7,677 nt of DNA. It comes from Lactobacillus sp. Lineage in GTDB: Bacteria > Bacillota > Bacilli > Lactobacillales > Lactobacillaceae. The position numbers and the translations under genes were made by a program. The notes beneath the pieces are model-generated. The model saw only the letters and a list, made by a program, of their open reading frames with translations. It had not been told where the DNA came from and made no database searches. Shown in pieces: positions 1 through 6,805 of the stretch. Within the stretch, counting starts at the first letter, position 1. The number at the start of each line of letters is the position of its first letter. The stretch spans positions 1 to 7,677 of the forward strand of contig DMZB01000313.1 of NCBI GenBank assembly GCA_003482405.1. Direction: 5' to 3'.

Positions 1-647
1 ATTTCTTTATATCCGGCAATTGAATGTTCAATCAGAACTTGTGTGACTGGCGATAGCTCCACTCCGTTGGCGGCAATCATGCGCAATTCTTCCTCATCGT
101 GGGCAATTCCACCACCGGTACCTCCAAGTGTGTACGCCGGCCTAACAATGACCGGATAGCCAATCTCTTGGGCAAACTTCAATGCTGGTGCGAGTTCTGT
201 AACCGTTTGTGACGCTGGTACCGGCTCGTGTAATGTTGCCATTAATTCCTTAAATTGCTCACGATCCTCGGCCTGTTCAATGGCGGCCAACTTCGTTCCC
301 AGTAATTCAATGTTCATCTGGGCTAAGATACCGTCTTCGTCCAGTGCCTTGGCCATGTTTAATCCGGTTTGACCCCCTAAAGTTGGCAGAATTGCATCCG
401 GCTGTTCACGGCGAATAATGCGTTTTAAAAATGGCAAGGTCAGTGGCTCCAAATAAACTTTATCAGCAATTTCCGGATCGGTCATAATTGTGGCCGGATT
501 TGAGTTCACCAGCACAACTTCGTAACCTTCCTCACGTAGCGACATCGTGGCCTGCGTACCTGAATAATCAAATTCGGCTGCCTGACCGATGACGATTGGA
601 CCAGAACCAATGACCATAATCTTATGAATATCCGTGCGTTTAGGCAT
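1..647 (-). CDS. carB: Carbamoyl-phosphate synthase large subunit, N-terminal part (cut by left edge)
   Basis: The large subunit makes carbamoyl phosphate from bicarbonate, two ATP and ammonia passed from the small subunit; it is a cytosolic heterodimer with CarA. About 215 residues of a protein usually near 1060 are visible. They cover the pre-ATP-grasp domain (roughly residues 1-127: [12 protein letters not shown] at 11-22, then [12 protein letters not shown] at 48-59 and LGGQTGLN at 90-97) and the start of the first ATP-grasp domain (AEDR with Arg129, [14 protein letters not shown] around 167-180 with Arg169, SIAGYKE at 209-215). Arg129 and Arg169 fall at the same numbers as the nucleotide-binding arginines of the E. 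coli enzyme. The ATG lies inside the end of carA (overlap ATGCCTAA, 8 nt), and AAGGAGG in the carA tail serves as its ribosome site, so the two are probably translationally coupled. The frame is intact to the edge. As part of a pyr operon the gene could equally be called pyrAB. Confidence 0.97.
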   Translation of the reverse strand, partial: MPKRTDIHKIMVIGSGPIVIGQAAEFDYSGTQATMSLREEGYEVVLVNSNPATIMTDPEIADKVYLEPLTLPFLKRIIRREQPDAILPTLGGQTGLNMAKALDEDGILAQMNIELLGTKLAAIEQAEDREQFKELMATLHEPVPASQTVTELAPALKFAQEIGYPVIVRPAYTLGGTGGGIAHDEEELRMIAANGVELSPVTQVLIEHSIAGYKE

Positions 648-1719
648 GCAGAGCCTCCTTTTGGGTGTTCATTAAATCAACGAAATGATCAAACAAATGC
701 TCGGCATCATGCGGACCAGGCGCTGCATCCGGATGAAACTGTACCGAAAACGCTGGCCGGTTTTGAAGCCGTAACCCTTCAACAGTGCCGTCATTGACCT
801 CGACGTGAGTGACAATTAACTGCGTCGCATCAACGGAATGCGCGTCAACTGCGTACCCATGATTCTGCGATGTAAACGCCAAATGACCCGTCTTTAAGTT
901 CTTCACCGCATGATTAAACCCTCGGTGCCCTTCGTGCATTTTAAACGTGGTAGCACCGTTAGCAAGTGCAAACAGCTGATGCCCCAGACAAATACCCATT
1001 AGTGGTGCCTGATTTTGCAGTGCGCGAATCTCTGGCAAATAAGCGGCCATAGTGCGAGGATCACCAGGTCCGTTTGACAACAACACGCCATCTGGGTGCA
1101 TGTTTAACACGACACTCGCCGCAGTGCCGGCCGGAAACACAGTCACATTAATATGCCGTTTAGCTAAGGATCTCAAAATAGAATTTTTTAGACCAAAGTC
1201 AATGAGTGCAACGTTTAGACCAGTGTTAGGCGTCACGTAAGTCGTCTTCGTTGTCACCTGCTCAACTAAATTTGGTTGTTCAAACGATTTCAACGCTTTG
1301 ATAACGGCCTCGGACGGTTCATCTACTAAGGCCGCCCGCACCGTGCCCAACGAACGAATCTCTTTTGTCAGTGTCCGCGTGTCGACGCCGGTTAATCCCG
1401 GCAAATTCATGGCACTAGCCCACTCAGGAAGCGATTGTGTCGACCGCCAATTTGACGGCTGTTCTGCAACTTCGTGCACGATGACGGCACTGGCTGCCGG
1501 TGTCAGCGACTCAAAATCTACTGAATTAATACCGTAATTCCCAATCAGTGGGTACGTAAACGTTAGCAGTTGTCCGCGATATGACAAATCTGTCAGTGAC
1601 TCTTGATAACCTGTCATACCAGTATTAAAGACGAGTTCGCCCATTACTTCTCGCGCCGCGCCAAACCCTTCACCCCAGTAGACTGAGCCATTTTCCAGTA
1701 CCAAAGCCCGCTTAGTCAT
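640..1719 (-). CDS. carA: Carbamoyl-phosphate synthase small (glutaminase) subunit
   Basis: CarA hydrolyses glutamine and feeds ammonia to CarB, supplying carbamoyl phosphate for the pyrimidine pathway. The product is 359 residues, the usual length. The N-terminal CarA domain (about 1-150) contains [10 protein letters not shown] at 31-40 and [15 protein letters not shown] at 108-122. The C-terminal class I glutamine amidotransferase domain (about 168-345) has LSNGPGDP at 214-221, the nucleophile elbow GICLGHQ with Cys244, SQNHGY at 284-289, and FHPDAAPGP at 328-336 with His329. The third triad position, usually Glu, is Asp331 here. I chose ATG 1719 because [11 protein letters not shown] is the expected N terminus and GGGAAGGCGG lies just upstream; the frame stays open to 1767 but that extension lies inside pyrC. 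The start overlaps the pyrC stop (ATGACTAA, 8 nt) and the end overlaps carB by 8 nt, so it sits mid-operon. It could equally be named pyrAA. Confidence 0.97.
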   Translation of the reverse strand: MTKRALVLENGSVYWGEGFGAAREVMGELVFNTGMTGYQESLTDLSYRGQLLTFTYPLIGNYGINSVDFESLTPAASAVIVHEVAEQPSNWRSTQSLPEWASAMNLPGLTGVDTRTLTKEIRSLGTVRAALVDEPSEAVIKALKSFEQPNLVEQVTTKTTYVTPNTGLNVALIDFGLKNSILRSLAKRHINVTVFPAGTAASVVLNMHPDGVLLSNGPGDPRTMAAYLPEIRALQNQAPLMGICLGHQLFALANGATTFKMHEGHRGFNHAVKNLKTGHLAFTSQNHGYAVDAHSVDATQLIVTHVEVNDGTVEGLRLQNRPAFSVQFHPDAAPGPHDAEHLFDHFVDLMNTQKEALHA

Positions 1720-3022
1720 TGTGACCGCCTTCCCTCGATGCATCGTAAACGATCTTGCCGTCCACAATCGTCATCAACGTGGTGCCTTTAACCGTTTGAC
1801 CCACAAACGGACTGTTGATGGCTTTAGACGCAAACTCATTTTGTGTGATTGTGTGTGTATGTTTGAGATCAAATAACGCGATATCTGCTTGCATGCCGGT
1901 TGCCAGTGTTGTTGGTGCCTTCAAGTTAAAGGCTCTGGCAGGCGCCACTACCAACCATTGCTGTAACTGAGTAAGTGTTGCCAGACCACTGTTCACAAAA
2001 TGCGTATACAACAATGAAAAACAGGTTTCTATGCCAGTGATGCCAAACGCAGCAGTCCGGAAATCGCCTTGTTTGTCAGCCACACTGTGTGGTGCGTGAT
2101 CTGTAGCGACCATATCGATGGTGCCATCCAGTAAACCAGCGATTACCGCCGCCCGGTCGTCGGGGGTTCGTAATGGTGGATTCATTTTTAAATTTGTCTG
2201 AGTGGCTGTCTGAATGGCAGTTTCATCTAACAGTAAATGATGAGGTGAAACTTCGGCGGTCACATGAACACCAGCCAATTTTGCGGCGCGGACTAGGTCC
2301 ACCCCAACTTTTGTCGATAAATGAGCCACGTGGTAATGCACGCCAGTAGCTTGAGCCAGAACAAGGTCACGCGCTAACTGTGAAGTTTCTGCCAATGGAT
2401 CAATTCCTAGTAACCCAAGCTGTTTAGCTCGGTCTCCCTGATTCATGACACCGCCGTTCATCAGTGACTGATCCTCTAAGTGGGCCACTAACGGTCGATT
2501 TGCCCGTTTGGCAGCTTTCATCGCTGCGAGCATGGTTGCTGCGCTTTGAACGCCCTTACCATCGTTCGTAAATCCAATCGCACCGGCCGAAGCCATTGCT
2601 TCAATTGGGCTAACCTGAGATGCCGTTAAATCAGCTGAGATCGCGCCGTATTGTTTCACGTGAATCAATCCATCCCGTTCATTACGTTTGATCTGCTGGC
2701 GTAAAAGGTCGGCTGTTGCTGGCACGGGGTTCAGATTGGGCATTGCCAAGACAGTCGTAAAACCACCTCGGGCAGCTGCCCGACTCCCGGTTGCAATGGT
2801 TTCTTTCTTCTCAAATCCCGGTTCACGAAAATGAACATGAACATCAATCAGGCCAGGCATCGTAAACGCGCCGTTTGCCTCAATGACACGGTCAGCTGGA
2901 CCATCAACATCAAGATCTGTCGCGGAAATTCCCGTTACAACGCCATCCTCAATTTTGATGTTTCGTAAAACTAAGGCACCATCTGGATCAAGAATTGAGG
3001 CCTGCTTAATTAGTAACTGCAT
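1712..3022 (-). CDS. pyrC: Dihydroorotase (class I, zinc amidohydrolase)
   Basis: PyrC cyclises N-carbamoyl-L-aspartate to dihydroorotate, the third step of pyrimidine synthesis, in the cytosol. The product is 436 residues, normal for class I dihydroorotases. Amidohydrolase landmarks appear in order: DVHVHFREPG at 60-69 (metal ligands His62, His64), AMPNLNP at 93-99, FTNDGKG at 151-157 (Asp154), AHLED at 180-184 (His181), HVAHLS at 231-236 (His234), EVSPHH at 257-262, MNPPLRTP at 280-287, and ATDHAPH at 306-312 with catalytic Asp308. Both zinc ligand sets known from the Bacillus enzyme therefore have counterparts. The ATG at 3022 is preferred to longer options because MQLLIKQASI matches the family N terminus and GGAGG lies 6 nt upstream. 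It overlaps the end of pyrB by 17 nt and the start of carA by 8 nt, so it belongs to the same transcript and is probably coupled in translation. Confidence 0.97.
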   Translation of the reverse strand: MQLLIKQASILDPDGALVLRNIKIEDGVVTGISATDLDVDGPADRVIEANGAFTMPGLIDVHVHFREPGFEKKETIATGSRAAARGGFTTVLAMPNLNPVPATADLLRQQIKRNERDGLIHVKQYGAISADLTASQVSPIEAMASAGAIGFTNDGKGVQSAATMLAAMKAAKRANRPLVAHLEDQSLMNGGVMNQGDRAKQLGLLGIDPLAETSQLARDLVLAQATGVHYHVAHLSTKVGVDLVRAAKLAGVHVTAEVSPHHLLLDETAIQTATQTNLKMNPPLRTPDDRAAVIAGLLDGTIDMVATDHAPHSVADKQGDFRTAAFGITGIETCFSLLYTHFVNSGLATLTQLQQWLVVAPARAFNLKAPTTLATGMQADIALFDLKHTHTITQNEFASKAINSPFVGQTVKGTTLMTIVDGKIVYDASREGGHND

Positions 3023-3923
3023 GTTTGGCCTCCACAACACTAGATAAAATCGCCATCCGGGCAAACACGCCGTTCGCCATCTGTTTGAAGATGCGTGACT
3101 TCGGTGCTTCAACCAGTTCATCAGCAATCTCAACCCCGCGATTGACAGGTGCTGGATGCATGATAATTGCTTGTGGGGCCAATCGCTGATACCGATCACG
3201 CGTTAATCCGTAAATACGATGATAGCTGGCTGGATCAAACTGTTCATCAGCCACCTCCGACAGTCGTTCATGTTGAACACGCAGCATCATCATCACATCA
3301 ATATCTTCCAGTCCGTCATCAATTTTCACAAAGCTGCCAAACTGATTAAAATCCTCTGGATACCAAGCTGTCGGTCCCGCGAAACTAACTTCTGCGCCTA
3401 ACCGTTGCAAAATTTCGGCATTGGATCGAGCCACCCGTGAATGACTCAGATCGCCTACAATGCGAATATGTAGGCCGGCAAAGTGACCAAACTCTTCGTA
3501 AATTGTCATCAAGTCCAGCAAGCTTTGGGAAGGATGCTGTCCAGAACCATCGCCGGCATTGATCAAAATTGGCATAAGGCCAGAGTCATCCGTTAAGAGC
3601 GGTACGTACCAATTTGTCTGACGGTGTCGAATAACAGCGGCGTCAACACCAATTGCTCCAAGTGTTTTCAGCGTGTCCGACAAACTTTCTCCCTTAGCGG
3701 TTGAACTGCCACTCGGATCCACGATAATTTGTGACCAACCGAGTTTTAACTCTGCCATTTGGAAGCTACTCTTAGTACGGGTCGAATTTTCGAAAAACAA
3801 ATTGGCTACCGTCATCTTTTGTGTTGGGATGTCCGCGGTGCCATTTTTAAAACTAATTGCCTGGTCGATAAGCCCCATTACTTCAGTGTCAGTCAAAGTG
3901 TTCAAATTCGTAAAATGATTCAT
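3006..3923 (-). CDS. pyrB: Aspartate carbamoyltransferase catalytic chain
   Basis: PyrB condenses carbamoyl phosphate with aspartate to carbamoyl aspartate, the committed pyrimidine step. The 305-residue protein has the normal length of a catalytic chain; no regulatory chain (pyrI) is present, as expected in Firmicutes. Visible motifs are the carbamoyl-phosphate loop FFENSTRTKSSF (43-54), with Lys51 where E. coli has the second Arg; the intersubunit loop SSTAKGES (73-80, Lys77); AGDGSGQHPSQ (123-133, His130); GDLSHSRVARS (157-167); RVQHER (215-220); and HPAPVNRG (256-263). The ATG at 3923 follows AAGGGAG by about 7 nt. This is the first gene of the operon, downstream of a roughly 210-nt attenuator leader, and its last 17 nt overlap pyrC. 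Expression should be controlled by transcription attenuation in response to UMP/UTP, inferred from the leader. Confidence 0.97.
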   Translation of the reverse strand: MNHFTNLNTLTDTEVMGLIDQAISFKNGTADIPTQKMTVANLFFENSTRTKSSFQMAELKLGWSQIIVDPSGSSTAKGESLSDTLKTLGAIGVDAAVIRHRQTNWYVPLLTDDSGLMPILINAGDGSGQHPSQSLLDLMTIYEEFGHFAGLHIRIVGDLSHSRVARSNAEILQRLGAEVSFAGPTAWYPEDFNQFGSFVKIDDGLEDIDVMMMLRVQHERLSEVADEQFDPASYHRIYGLTRDRYQRLAPQAIIMHPAPVNRGVEIADELVEAPKSRIFKQMANGVFARMAILSSVVEAKHAVTN

Positions 3924-3977
3924 TTCGCAGCTCCCTTATCCTTGTTCCAGATTTTGTCGTACTTTTGCAAACAAATA

Positions 3978-4010
3978 GCCCCTGAAAAATTCCGAGAATC
4001 TTTCAGGGGC
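3978..4010 (-). terminator. Intrinsic terminator of the pyr attenuator
   Basis: On the minus strand the arms GCCCCTGAAAGATTC and GAATTTTTCAGGGGC form a 15-bp stem with one G·U pair and a 3-nt loop (TCG). The stem is followed by TATTTGTTTG, a broken U-rich run. It lies 54 nt before the pyrB ATG, inside the leader, so it is a regulatory terminator rather than the end of a gene. The loop and 5' arm (3991-4009) can pair instead with the upstream PyrR loop (4110-4092). The interrupted U tract suggests it may be leaky. Confidence 0.9.
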
Positions 4011-4041
4011 ATAGCATCATGGTATTGATTGAATGTCGTCT

Positions 4042-4087
4042 GGTCTGGGAGGTGCGCGTTTGTATCGTCTTGTGGCGTCACCAGACC
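4042..4087 (-). promoter_or_regulatory. Spacer hairpin between PyrR loop and terminator
   Basis: A 7-bp perfect inverted repeat (minus strand GGTCTGG at 4087-4081 and CCAGACC at 4048-4042) encloses 32 nt. It sits exactly between the PyrR binding loop and the terminator. I infer that it folds early, shortens the distance between the two, and so helps antiterminator formation. It could also be a transcription pausing hairpin. The pairing is seen; the role is inference. Confidence 0.5.
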
Positions 4088-4091
4088 AAAT

Positions 4092-4122
4092 CCCTTTTAA
4101 GCCTCTCGGACTTAATTAAAGG
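4092..4122 (-). promoter_or_regulatory. PyrR binding loop (anti-antiterminator) of the pyr leader
   Basis: On the minus strand, CCTTTAATTAAG, then TCCGAGAGG, then CTTAAAAGGG fold into a bulged stem with the conserved apical sequence AGUCC-GAGAGGCU. This matches the known PyrR consensus ARUCCNGNGAGGYU except that one loop base is missing, giving a five-base loop (CGAGA) in place of the usual six. In the known Bacillus mechanism, UMP-bound PyrR holds this hairpin, prevents the antiterminator and lets the terminator form. The antiterminator is visible here: 4110-4104 pairs with 3997-3991 over 7 bp without mismatch, continued by further pairs out to 4092/4009. No pyrR gene is adjacent. Confidence 0.87.
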
Positions 4123-4138
4123 TTATTTAATTTCGTTT

Positions 4139-4166
4139 AGTGTAGCATTGAATGCTGCGTTTGCAA
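4139..4166 (-). promoter_or_regulatory. Probable pyr operon promoter
   Basis: On the minus strand, TTGCAA (4166-4161) lies 16 bp before TACACT (4144-4139), which is preceded by TGC, giving an extended -10 element. Transcription would start near 4132, placing the PyrR loop about 10 nt into the message and giving a leader of about 210 nt. A 13-bp palindrome, AGCATT-G-AATGCT on the plus strand at 4144-4156, fills the spacer and touches the -10. This is a prediction by eye; the match is moderate. Confidence 0.5.
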
Positions 4167-4383
4167 ATAACTTTTTTGGATTTTTGCGAACAATTCTTCG
4201 TACGATCACAGGAACATACGTAAATATTAAAATAGTGATAACGTCAGCATTGACGCTACCACTTAAATTTGAAGGATTGTTTTTAATTGAACCGTGTAAA
4301 TCAAAGCTCTGTAAATTTCATGTAATTCAGTTTAAAAATTGTCCAAATTTCCACGACTGATTTGATCTGTGATTATTGTCTAA
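4167..4383. other. AT-rich intergenic stretch with no gene
   Basis: This is the remainder of the 460-bp gap between pyrB and the oxidoreductase gene, upstream of the pyr promoter. It is AT-rich. The only structure I can see is a short inverted repeat, CGTCA-GCAT-TGACG at 4242-4255, which shares AGCATTGA with the palindrome at 4144-4156. I see no GC-rich hairpin with a U tract to end the oxidoreductase transcript. A plus-strand open frame crossing 4019-4360 has no ribosome site or recognisable protein and runs antisense to the pyr leader. Confidence 0.6.
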
Positions 4384-4998
4384 CTATGCTTCTTCCATGA
4401 CGCCATCGTCAACAAACGCATTTACAAATTCTGGAATCTGTTTTAAATAGGCCTCTAACGCTGGTCGTTTGGCCACAATAATGTCGCCCATATTGTGCCA
4501 AGTTACCTGTTTGGCACCAATTGATTCTAACGGGAAGTTGATAATGCGTTCGACTGACCCATCGTAGCCTTTAAACATCTCGTCGTTTGTGAGTTCAGAC
4601 GTCGATAGGACCATCGCACTGTTCACAGCCGTGTGAGAAACTGGTTCCTTATCCACAAAGTTGATAATATGATTGGCCAAGAAAACCTTGTCGAAAAATC
4701 CCTTCAACATGGCTGGCGCAGATAACCACCAGATTGGAAACATCAAAATTAACTTGTTTGTTTTCTGAATGGTTTCAATATATCTGCCAACCATTGGATC
4801 TTTAAAATCGCCGTTTCCATAAACGGATAAATCGTTGGCGCGCATGATGGGATCAAAATCATCTGCATACAAATCAATCACGCTATACGGCTGGTTCTTG
4901 GCATCTAACGTCTGTTTTACCGACTCTAATTCGGCATGGGTAAAGCTACCTGTCCATGGATGAACATACACGATTGTTACTTGTTCCTGATCACTCAT
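4384..4998 (-). CDS. Flavodoxin-fold NAD(P)H:quinone-type oxidoreductase
   Basis: The protein is a likely soluble flavoprotein that reduces quinones or similar electrophiles by two electrons with NAD(P)H. Its 204 residues match the usual length of the NQO1/MdaB-like flavodoxin-2 family. The sequence shows a first beta strand and phosphate loop, VTIVYVHPWTGSFTHA (7-22); DLYADDFDP at 42-50; and the family signature FPIWWLSAPAMLKGFFDKVF (87-106), which forms the flavin and nicotinamide pocket. The ATG at 4998 follows AGGAGG by 9 nt. It is divergent from a MerR-family gene across 95 bp that contain a TTGACT -35 and a 21-nt dyad, so it is probably that regulator's target. No terminator is evident behind it. 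The substrate cannot be told from sequence; azoreductase, nitroreductase or general quinone activity are all possible. Confidence 0.88.
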   Translation of the reverse strand: MSDQEQVTIVYVHPWTGSFTHAELESVKQTLDAKNQPYSVIDLYADDFDPIMRANDLSVYGNGDFKDPMVGRYIETIQKTNKLILMFPIWWLSAPAMLKGFFDKVFLANHIINFVDKEPVSHTAVNSAMVLSTSELTNDEMFKGYDGSVERIINFPLESIGAKQVTWHNMGDIIVAKRPALEAYLKQIPEFVNAFVDDGVMEEA

Positions 4999-5029
4999 AA
5001 TTGAATTCCTCCTCTAACTGATGTACCCT

Positions 5030-5060
5030 ACGGTAAACTGTCACGTTACGTTACAGTCAA
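5030..5060 (-). promoter_or_regulatory. Predicted MerR-type promoter and operator for the oxidoreductase
   Basis: On the minus strand a good -35 (TTGACT, 5060-5055) is separated by 19 bp from a weak -10 (TACCGT, 5035-5030). A long 19-bp spacer is typical of promoters that MerR proteins activate by twisting DNA. The spacer is filled by a dyad at 5037-5057 (centre 5047) of the form ACTGT-n-ACGT-n-ACGT-n-ACAGT, with only one symmetric pair mismatched. The regulator gene is divergent. The dyad is directly seen; the -10 assignment is the weak point. Confidence 0.65.
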
Positions 5061-5093
5061 TCAAAAAGCCCAAAAGAATTCGGAGAAATTTCG

Positions 5094-5906
5094 ATGTTAA
5101 AGATTAGTGCGTTTGCAAAACTAGCCCAAACAACACGCCGCACGTTGATTCTGTATGATGAACAGGACGTCTTTAAACCGGCGACGGTCAGTCCAGAAGG
5201 CTACCGATTTTATAACTACGACCAGTTATACGAGTTATCCTTTATTCTTACCCTGCGCAAACTGGGATTATCACTGGATGACATTAAACAGGTTAGTTCT
5301 GACAACGACAAGAAGTCGCCAAATGCGCTACTGACAAACTTGCAAGATAGAGTGGATGATCAAATTCACGACCTATTGGCTGTCAAACAATCACTCGGTA
5401 CAAGAATGGCCGCCGTCAATACGGAAACCCCACTTCATCGTGATCAACCCTACATTTATCAACATCACACGCAGTCGTTTTGGCAGTCAGCCACACTGCA
5501 TGATTGCTCACGACAACAAATTGCTGAGGCATTTTCAAAGTTTTACAAGCAATTGGATCCACTGGTCAGTATTAATGGTAAATGTTCGGGGTTTGTCCTC
5601 AATCTGCCTAATGCCGACGCCGCCAATTTTATCAACGCCCCGTTCCGCTTGATTAAGGAAGCTACGACACCCATTAGCAACGACTTTATTACCACTATCG
5701 AGCGACCTGCCGGCAATTATTTGGCCATTGATATCGACAATGATGACACGGCCATCTGCAACGGCATCGATTTATTGCATCAGTATGTAATGACCCACAA
5801 ACTAACGCTGCGTGGCCCGCTGTGGCAAATCAATATGAATGAGGACATCCGACTGCCCGAGGCAACGACGGCCGTGTTGCGGTTGGAATATTTGCTTGAG
5901 GGTTAG
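5094..5906 (+). CDS. MerR-family transcriptional regulator with GyrI-like effector domain
   Basis: This is a one-component DNA-binding regulator. Residues 1-70 are a MerR winged helix-turn-helix (KISAFAKLAQTTRRTLILYD at 3-22, GYRFYNYDQL at 36-45, LRKLGLSLDDIKQ at 54-66). A dimerisation helix follows at about 75-110, and then a domain at about 120-270 whose ending (GNYLAIDID, GPLWQINMNEDIRLP, LRLEYLLEG) resembles the BmrR/GyrI small-molecule-binding fold. At 270 residues it is the size of BmrR-type drug sensors. Three scattered cysteines (138, 164, 222) do not form the metal site of MerR, CueR or ZntR, so an organic ligand is more likely. ATG 5094 follows GGAG by 8 nt. It is divergent from the oxidoreductase gene, sharing the dyad at 5037-5057, and its TAG overlaps the stop of the converging LysR gene. 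The ligand is unknown. Confidence 0.9.
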   Translation: MLKISAFAKLAQTTRRTLILYDEQDVFKPATVSPEGYRFYNYDQLYELSFILTLRKLGLSLDDIKQVSSDNDKKSPNALLTNLQDRVDDQIHDLLAVKQSLGTRMAAVNTETPLHRDQPYIYQHHTQSFWQSATLHDCSRQQIAEAFSKFYKQLDPLVSINGKCSGFVLNLPNADAANFINAPFRLIKEATTPISNDFITTIERPAGNYLAIDIDNDDTAICNGIDLLHQYVMTHKLTLRGPLWQINMNEDIRLPEATTAVLRLEYLLEG

Positions 5907-6805
5907 TTTTTCTTTGCCACTAACTGCTTTAAGTGGTTACTAATAAATTTAGTAAATGTCATAACTGCTTCAGTTGGACAATCGTCAGTAATTTGGACAA
6001 TATGATATCGCTGTGTCCCTAATTGAGAAGCAATGTATTTGATATTCGCAAATTTCCGTTGACCCATTATTTCTGGAAACAAACCAAAGCATTCATTCGT
6101 GGCGACACCAACTAAAAAACTCTCAAAGGTCTCAAATTGTTGAATATGATTGATACTAAAACCATCGTCAGCGGCTTCTTTTTGCAGTCTATCCTGTGCA
6201 TACCTCGAATTAAACTGGCTGTAATACCCACAAACCTGGTCCGCAATATCTTTGGGTTCAAGATTATCTTTTTTACTTAAAGGATTCATAGACGACATTC
6301 CGACAACGTAATTACCAGTATAAATGTCATTGATTGTCACGCCATCAACATTGGATTGACTCTTCCCAAAGGAATACCCAACGTCAATAAGACCGTCACT
6401 CACACTTTGCTCCAATTGTTCAAGACCACGATGAACAAAGTTTAATTGCCATTTTGGATAGACAGTTTTAAACATATTAGCTGCTTTACTAAGAATTTCA
6501 GCCTCGTAAACACTTGAAAACCCGATCATCAAATTCTGTTGATGATCTCTTTCTGATTGCTGAACATTCTTAATTATCCGGCTGTAATCGCTTACTAGTG
6601 ATTGAGCGTTTTTGTAAAACATTCGTCCGGCCTTAGTCAGCGTAATGGAGTTGTGGTGTCGATCAAAAAGCTGTACACCCATTTCTGCCTCTAATCCACT
6701 CACCGATTTACTGATAGCTGTAGCTGAAACAAAAAAACGTTTACCAGCTTTTGAAAAATTCAATGTTTCCGCAGCTGCCAGAAAATACAAGATTTTATCA
6801 TCCAT
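5903..6805 (-). CDS. LysR-family transcriptional regulator
   Basis: A 300-residue LysR-type regulator of normal length. Residues 1-65 form the winged helix-turn-helix (ILYFLAAAETLNFSKAGKRF at 5-24, ATAISKSVSGLEAEMG at 28-43, LFDRHHNSITLTKAG at 46-60), followed by a linker helix. A periplasmic-binding-protein-like effector domain starts near 92 (LMIGFSSVYEAEIL, LIDVGYSFG at 139-147). ATG 6805 is preferred over the in-frame GTG at 6811 because AGGTGA lies 7 nt before the ATG but only a base or so before the GTG. It is divergent from an NmrA-like oxidoreductase gene, the classic layout for a LysR target. Cys192, Cys239 and Cys276 lie in the effector domain, so redox sensing is possible, but the spacing is not that of OxyR. 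Its TAA overlaps the MerR gene stop. Base composition is more AT-rich than in the pyr genes. Confidence 0.92.
   Translation of the reverse strand: MDDKILYFLAAAETLNFSKAGKRFFVSATAISKSVSGLEAEMGVQLFDRHHNSITLTKAGRMFYKNAQSLVSDYSRIIKNVQQSERDHQQNLMIGFSSVYEAEILSKAANMFKTVYPKWQLNFVHRGLEQLEQSVSDGLIDVGYSFGKSQSNVDGVTINDIYTGNYVVGMSSMNPLSKKDNLEPKDIADQVCGYYSQFNSRYAQDRLQKEAADDGFSINHIQQFETFESFLVGVATNECFGLFPEIMGQRKFANIKYIASQLGTQRYHIVQITDDCPTEAVMTFTKFISNHLKQLVAKKN

Noticed and set aside
1052..1537. Plus-strand open frames inside carA
   Set aside because: They are antisense to a strongly conserved gene and lack ribosome sites or family features.
1720..1767. Longer N terminus for CarA
   Set aside because: The extension lies in the end of pyrC and is not family-like; ATG 1719 gives the standard 359 residues.
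3023..3199. Longer N terminus for dihydroorotase
   Set aside because: The extra 59 residues lie inside pyrB and do not resemble the family; ATG 3022 has a GGAGG at the right distance and the expected N terminus.
3167..3401. Two plus-strand 60-codon frames inside pyrB
   Set aside because: They are shadows of pyrB in antisense frames, with no ribosome sites.
4019..4360. Plus-strand open frame of 113 codons in the pyrB upstream gap
   Set aside because: It has no ribosome site, no recognisable protein, and runs antisense across the attenuator and promoter, whose RNA structure explains the sequence better.
4300..4383. Terminator for the oxidoreductase transcript
   Set aside because: Only weak AT-rich pairings (AAATT/AATTT) are present, with no GC stem or clear U tract, so none was called.
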